64,000 nucleotides of DNA from Ruminococcus flavefaciens (GTDB lineage: Bacteria; Bacillota; Clostridia; Oscillospirales; Ruminococcaceae), in the NCBI GenBank assembly GCA_902760805.1, contig CACWHY010000011.1, positions 44,560-108,559 of the forward strand. The letters are read 5' to 3'. The notes below the pieces were generated by a model. That model was not told the origin of the DNA and did not search any database. It was given only the letters and a program-made list of their open reading frames with translations. A program made the position numbers and the translations under genes. Below, piece by piece: positions 61,420 through 64,000 of this stretch (its first letter is position 1; each line of letters begins with the position of its first letter).

Positions 61420-61453
61420 CCATTCACATTGTTAATTGTTTATCTAAAAGGGC

Positions 61454-61482
61454 TTGCTATTTCCTCCAATATGTGTTATAAT
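61454..61482 (+). promoter_or_regulatory. Promoter of the HD-domain protein gene
   Basis: TTGCTA, 17-bp spacer, TATAAT. Confidence 0.7.
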
Positions 61483-61524
61483 AATAACATAGTGCAGTTC
61501 ATTAGACTGCGAAAGGAGGTCATC

Positions 61525-62121
61525 ATGTCACCTAAAGAAGAATTTATTGCCATATATGAGGAGAATATCAAGCGCCCCGGCGCCGATAAACTGCTGGAAT
61601 TCCTCAAAAAGAGCGACTTTTTCACCGCTCCCAGCAGCACACGCTTCCACGGATCCTACGAGGGCGGTCTTGTGCAGCACAGCCTCAACGTCTACCACTG
61701 CCTAAAGGACTACCTCTCACGCCCGAGAACAAAGGAGCTCTACCGAATGGATTTTTCGGAGGAGTCGATCGCTATCGTGGCGCTTCTCCACGACATTTGC
61801 AAGGTGAATTTCTACACGACTGAAATGCGCAACCGCAAAAACGAGGAGACCGGCCAGTGGGAAAAGGTGCCCGTGTACACGATAAACGACACCCTCCCCT
61901 ACGGACACGGCGAAAAAAGCGTCTACATCATCTCCGGCTATCTCTACGGAGAGGGCAGGCTCACCCGTGACGAGGCCTTCGCTATCCGCTGGCACATGGG
62001 CTTTTCCGGCATTGAGGACAAGAACACTATCGGCAAAGCGCTGGAGATGTATCCCCTGGCCTTCGCCCTGCACGTCGCCGATATGGAGGCCACATACTTC
62101 CTGGAAGGCAGCAACAAGTAG
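61525..62121 (+). CDS. HD-domain phosphohydrolase-like protein
   Basis: 198 residues from the ATG at 61525, directly after AAAGGAGGT; longer frames upstream include promoter sequence. HD motifs: GGLVQHSLNVYHCL (first His) and VALLHDICKVNFY (HD pair), then IRWHMGFSG and ALHVADMEATY supplying later ligands. Metal-dependent phosphohydrolase fold as in YhaM or nucleotidase-type proteins; no OB-fold is present, so it is not a full YhaM exonuclease. Substrate unknown. Confidence 0.82.
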   Translation: MSPKEEFIAIYEENIKRPGADKLLEFLKKSDFFTAPSSTRFHGSYEGGLVQHSLNVYHCLKDYLSRPRTKELYRMDFSEESIAIVALLHDICKVNFYTTEMRNRKNEETGQWEKVPVYTINDTLPYGHGEKSVYIISGYLYGEGRLTRDEAFAIRWHMGFSGIEDKNTIGKALEMYPLAFALHVADMEATYFLEGSNK

Positions 62122-62124
62122 ATC

Positions 62125-62265
62125 AGTTGAGAGCAGAGAGGTCTAAGTGAAAAATTTAGAGTGGAAAGTGAATGTGTCCGCTTCACCACAGGCGACTCCA
62201 CAACTTTCAACTCTAATCTTTAAACACTTTCAACTCTCAACTCAAATACTTCTCTCAACTTAAAT
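62125..62265 (+). repeat. Imperfect inverted repeat with GTTGAGAG/CTCTCAAC arms
   Basis: GTTGAGAGCAGAGAGG and TTTAGAGTGGAAAGTG face repeated CTTTCAACTCT, CTTTCAACTCTCAACTC and CTTCTCTCAAC units. The whole gap can fold into one long irregular hairpin just before the RBS AAAAGGAG of the GH13 gene. It resembles simple-sequence intergenic repeats of gut Clostridia. Confidence 0.5.
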
Positions 62266-62281
62266 AAAAGGAGTTTTTTCA

Positions 62282-63874
62282 ATGAATTGGTACAACAACG
62301 CCATAATCTATCACATCTATCCCCTGGGCTTCTGCGGAGCCCCTAAGTTCAACGACGGCGGCGAGGTGGTCTATCGCCTGGATAAGGTCATCGACTGGAT
62401 CCCTCACCTGCTGGAAATGAACGTGGACGCTGTTTACTTCGGACCCGTTTTTGAGTCCGTGGAGCACGGCTACGATACCACCGACTACAAAATGATCGAC
62501 CGCAGACTGGGCGACAACAACTCTTTCCGCAATATCTGCAACAAGCTCCACGAGGCCGGCATAAGAGTTATCCTGGACGGAGTTTTCAACCACGTCGGAA
62601 GAAAGTTCCCTCAGTTCGTTGACATTCAGGAAAAGGGCCAGTCCAGCGGCTACTGCGATTGGTTTGCTGGCCTGAATTTCGGCGGTCCCTCTCCCTGCGG
62701 CGACCCCTTCTGGTATGAGGGCTGGAACGGCCACTACAACCTGGTGAAGCTCAACCTGCGAAACGTTGGCGTTTGCGACCACATCATTGACGCTATCAAC
62801 TACTGGATCGAGGAGTTCAAGATCGACGGTATCCGCTTCGACGCCGCCGACTGCATAGACTTTGACTTCTTCAAGAGGGTCCGTTCCTTCTGCAAGGGCA
62901 AAAAGCCAGATTTCTGGCTCATGGGCGAGATCATCCACGGCGACTACAACCGCTGGGCTAACCCCGAGATGCTGGACAGCGTTACCAACTATGAGTGCTA
63001 CAAGGGACTCTATTCCTCCCACAACGACAAGAATTACTTCGAGATCGATTACTCCATCAACCGCCAGTCCGGCGCAAACGGCGGTATCTACCGGGGGATC
63101 AACCTGTATACCTTCGTTGACAACCACGACGTTAACCGCCTTGCAAGCACTGTCAACGATCCCGCTCACCTTCCCCTGATCTACACTCTTATGTACGCAA
63201 TGCCCGGTATCCCCTCGATCTACTACGGAAGCGAGTACGGTATCCATGGCCGAAAGGAGAACAACTCCGACGACAACCTGCGCCCCTGCCTGTACCTGCC
63301 GGATATGGAGAGGGAGAACACCGCTCTGTACCGCCATATCGTGAAGCTGGGAAGGATCTACAGGGCTTATCCTGCTCTGAGGACAGGCACCTATGAGCGC
63401 ATAAGCATCACCAACCAGCAGCTCCTGTTCAAGAAGATCCTGGGCGACCAGACAGTCTACGTTGCGCTTAATCTGGGCAACTACGACTATGACCTGAACT
63501 TCGGCACTCACCTGCCGGCGCTGGTGGACGTTCTCAGCGGAAGACAGATCCAGGTGGAAAACGGCGGCGCTTATGTGAAGATGCCTCCCTACTCATCAAT
63601 GATAATCGTTGCGGACGACATCGTAAACGACCAGCCTGACATCCAGCCGGACGCTTCTCCTATCCACGAGGACAGAGATACTGAGATCGTGATCGGCGGA
63701 AAATACCGTCATTTCAAGGGCGGCGAGTACGAGCTGATCGCTGTTGCCCGTCACAGCGAGAACAATGAGGAGCTTGTGATCTACAAGTCGCTCAGCGACG
63801 GACAGGTCTGGGCAAGACCTAAGTCGATGTTCATCGGCAAGGCCGGCGAGCTGAGAAGATTTACGCTGATATAA
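62282..63874 (+). CDS. GH13 alpha-amylase-type enzyme fused to a DUF1653 domain
   Basis: 530 residues, no signal peptide, so intracellular. GH13 barrel: region I DGVFNHVGR, nucleophile Asp in GIRFDAADC, acid Glu in FWLMGEII, and FVDNHDVNRLAS (region IV), then a beta C-terminal domain (about 375-445). Residues about 463-528 form a separate module (GGKYRHFKGGEYELIAVARH...VWARPKSMF) that matches stand-alone DUF1653 proteins. Likely acts on malto-oligosaccharides in the cytoplasm. RBS AAAAGGAG. Confidence 0.9.
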   Translation: MNWYNNAIIYHIYPLGFCGAPKFNDGGEVVYRLDKVIDWIPHLLEMNVDAVYFGPVFESVEHGYDTTDYKMIDRRLGDNNSFRNICNKLHEAGIRVILDGVFNHVGRKFPQFVDIQEKGQSSGYCDWFAGLNFGGPSPCGDPFWYEGWNGHYNLVKLNLRNVGVCDHIIDAINYWIEEFKIDGIRFDAADCIDFDFFKRVRSFCKGKKPDFWLMGEIIHGDYNRWANPEMLDSVTNYECYKGLYSSHNDKNYFEIDYSINRQSGANGGIYRGINLYTFVDNHDVNRLASTVNDPAHLPLIYTLMYAMPGIPSIYYGSEYGIHGRKENNSDDNLRPCLYLPDMERENTALYRHIVKLGRIYRAYPALRTGTYERISITNQQLLFKKILGDQTVYVALNLGNYDYDLNFGTHLPALVDVLSGRQIQVENGGAYVKMPPYSSMIIVADDIVNDQPDIQPDASPIHEDRDTEIVIGGKYRHFKGGEYELIAVARHSENNEELVIYKSLSDGQVWARPKSMFIGKAGELRRFTLI

Positions 63875-63879
63875 AGGTT

Positions 63880-63903
63880 AAGGGACTGCTTATGCAGTCC
63901 CTT
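63880..63903 (+). repeat. Hairpin after GH13 gene
   Basis: AAGGGACTGC-TTAT-GCAGTCCCTT, the same stem as the terminators at 15131 and 46862 but without a T-run. Confidence 0.6.
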
Positions 63904-63913
63904 CAGTCTGTCG

Positions 63914-63943
63914 AAAAAGTCCAGTAAAAGCTGGGCTTTTTCT
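63914..63943 (+). terminator. Probable Rho-independent terminator of the GH13 gene
   Basis: AAAAAGTCCAG-TAAAAG-CTGGGCTTTTT with one G-T wobble and a T-rich 3' arm. Confidence 0.7.
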
Positions 63944-63983
63944 CATTTATGTGGTATAATATAGAGGAAGGGAGCTGAGCAAA

Positions 63984-64000
63984 ATGCTGAGAGAAAACAA
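63984..64000 (+). CDS. Start of a further gene, cut by the window end
   Basis: GGAAGGGAG 8-10 bp before ATG CTG AGA GAA AAC, with a TATAAT at 63955-63960. Only the first five codons are visible, so nothing can be said about the product. Confidence 0.4.

Larger units (their letters stand above)
60131..61420 (-). repeat. 1290-bp duplicated block, copy 2 (promoter plus PFK gene)
   Basis: Inverted counterpart of 43583-44872; same limits at the -35 box and directly after the stop and RBS. Neighbours on both sides differ from those of copy 1. Confidence 0.85.

Noticed and set aside
43583-61420. Composite transposon bounded by the two PFK blocks
   Set aside because: The blocks contain only a metabolic gene and its promoter, with no transposase and no insertion-sequence ends; duplication or conversion is simpler.
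62279-63511. 410-codon minus-strand open frame
   Set aside because: Mirror of the GH13 coding frame; product very rich in Val and Ala, without domain or RBS.
1-64000. tRNA, rRNA or CRISPR elements
   Set aside because: No cloverleaf with TTCRA arm, no rRNA-like stretch and no regularly spaced direct repeats were found on reading both strands.

Overview
The window looks like a chromosomal segment of a cellulosome-forming gut Ruminococcus (Oscillospiraceae), of the R. champanellensis / R. flavefaciens kind. That placement is inference. It rests on five secreted proteins ending in dockerin modules (CotH-like, GH44, leucine-rich repeat, GH43, GH43-like), a GH9 cellulase, Gram-positive signal peptides, strong GGAGG ribosome binding sites and many TTGACA-17-TATAAT promoters. 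No rRNA, tRNA, CRISPR array, transposase or integrase was seen.

Layout. 1-1.6 kb: truncated PspA gene, a 56-aa membrane protein and a YhfC-type membrane protease. 1.7-4.4 kb: dockerin-bearing CotH-family protein. 4.7-7.7 kb: zur-znuA-znuC-znuB zinc operon with a dyad operator. 7.8-12.8 kb: membrane protein, AEC transporter, ROK-type regulator, CwlD amidase, HTH regulator. 12.8-25.5 kb: GH44, a 1659-aa LRR-dockerin protein, a tandem-HTH regulator, a P-loop kinase, a gene cassette with a HExxH protein, and a GH43-CBM-dockerin enzyme. 25.7-26.8 kb: three phage-fibre-like genes. 26.8-38.6 kb: two divergent operons for a surface glycopolymer. The left one has GT8, TagD, a CDP-alcohol transferase, LicD, Stealth, an O-antigen ligase and a pyruvyl transferase. 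The right one has GpsA, a flippase, a MenD-like TPP enzyme and an SDR. 38.7-43.4 kb: dockerin GH43-like protein, a second gene cassette with a chorismate mutase, and a Wzz-like protein. 43.6-48.8 kb: PFK copy 1, nucleotidyltransferase, pyridoxamine kinase, ECF sigma and anti-sigma pair, a 36-aa peptide. 48.9-51.6 kb: membrane-anchored GH9. 51.7-58.2 kb: sugar transferase, dTMP kinase, zinc-ribbon protein, pyrimidine phosphorylase, a BofA-containing small-gene operon, a phosphoesterase. 58.2-64 kb: rfbB, rfbA, PFK copy 2 (inverted), an HD protein and a GH13-DUF1653 fusion.

How it fits together. The dockerin enzymes would dock on scaffoldins encoded elsewhere, because no cohesin is in the window. 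The glycopolymer genes suggest a polymer with phosphodiester links: GpsA makes glycerol-3-phosphate, TagD makes CDP-glycerol, and the CDP-alcohol transferase, LicD and Stealth proteins could use CDP- or sugar-phosphate donors. The sugar transferase at 51.7 kb would start the chain, the flippase, ligase and Wzz-like protein would export and size it, and RfbA/RfbB feed the dTDP-sugar pool.

Most notable observations. (1) Two low-GC single-gene cassettes (22351-23348 and 41327-41871) carry unrelated genes but share nearly the same 5' hairpin, promoter, 3' hairpin and inverted terminal repeats. (2) A 1290-bp block with promoter and PFK gene is present twice in inverted orientation. (3) Two dockerins have their half-repeats in swapped order. 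(4) A MenD-like enzyme and an SDR sit inside a polysaccharide locus.
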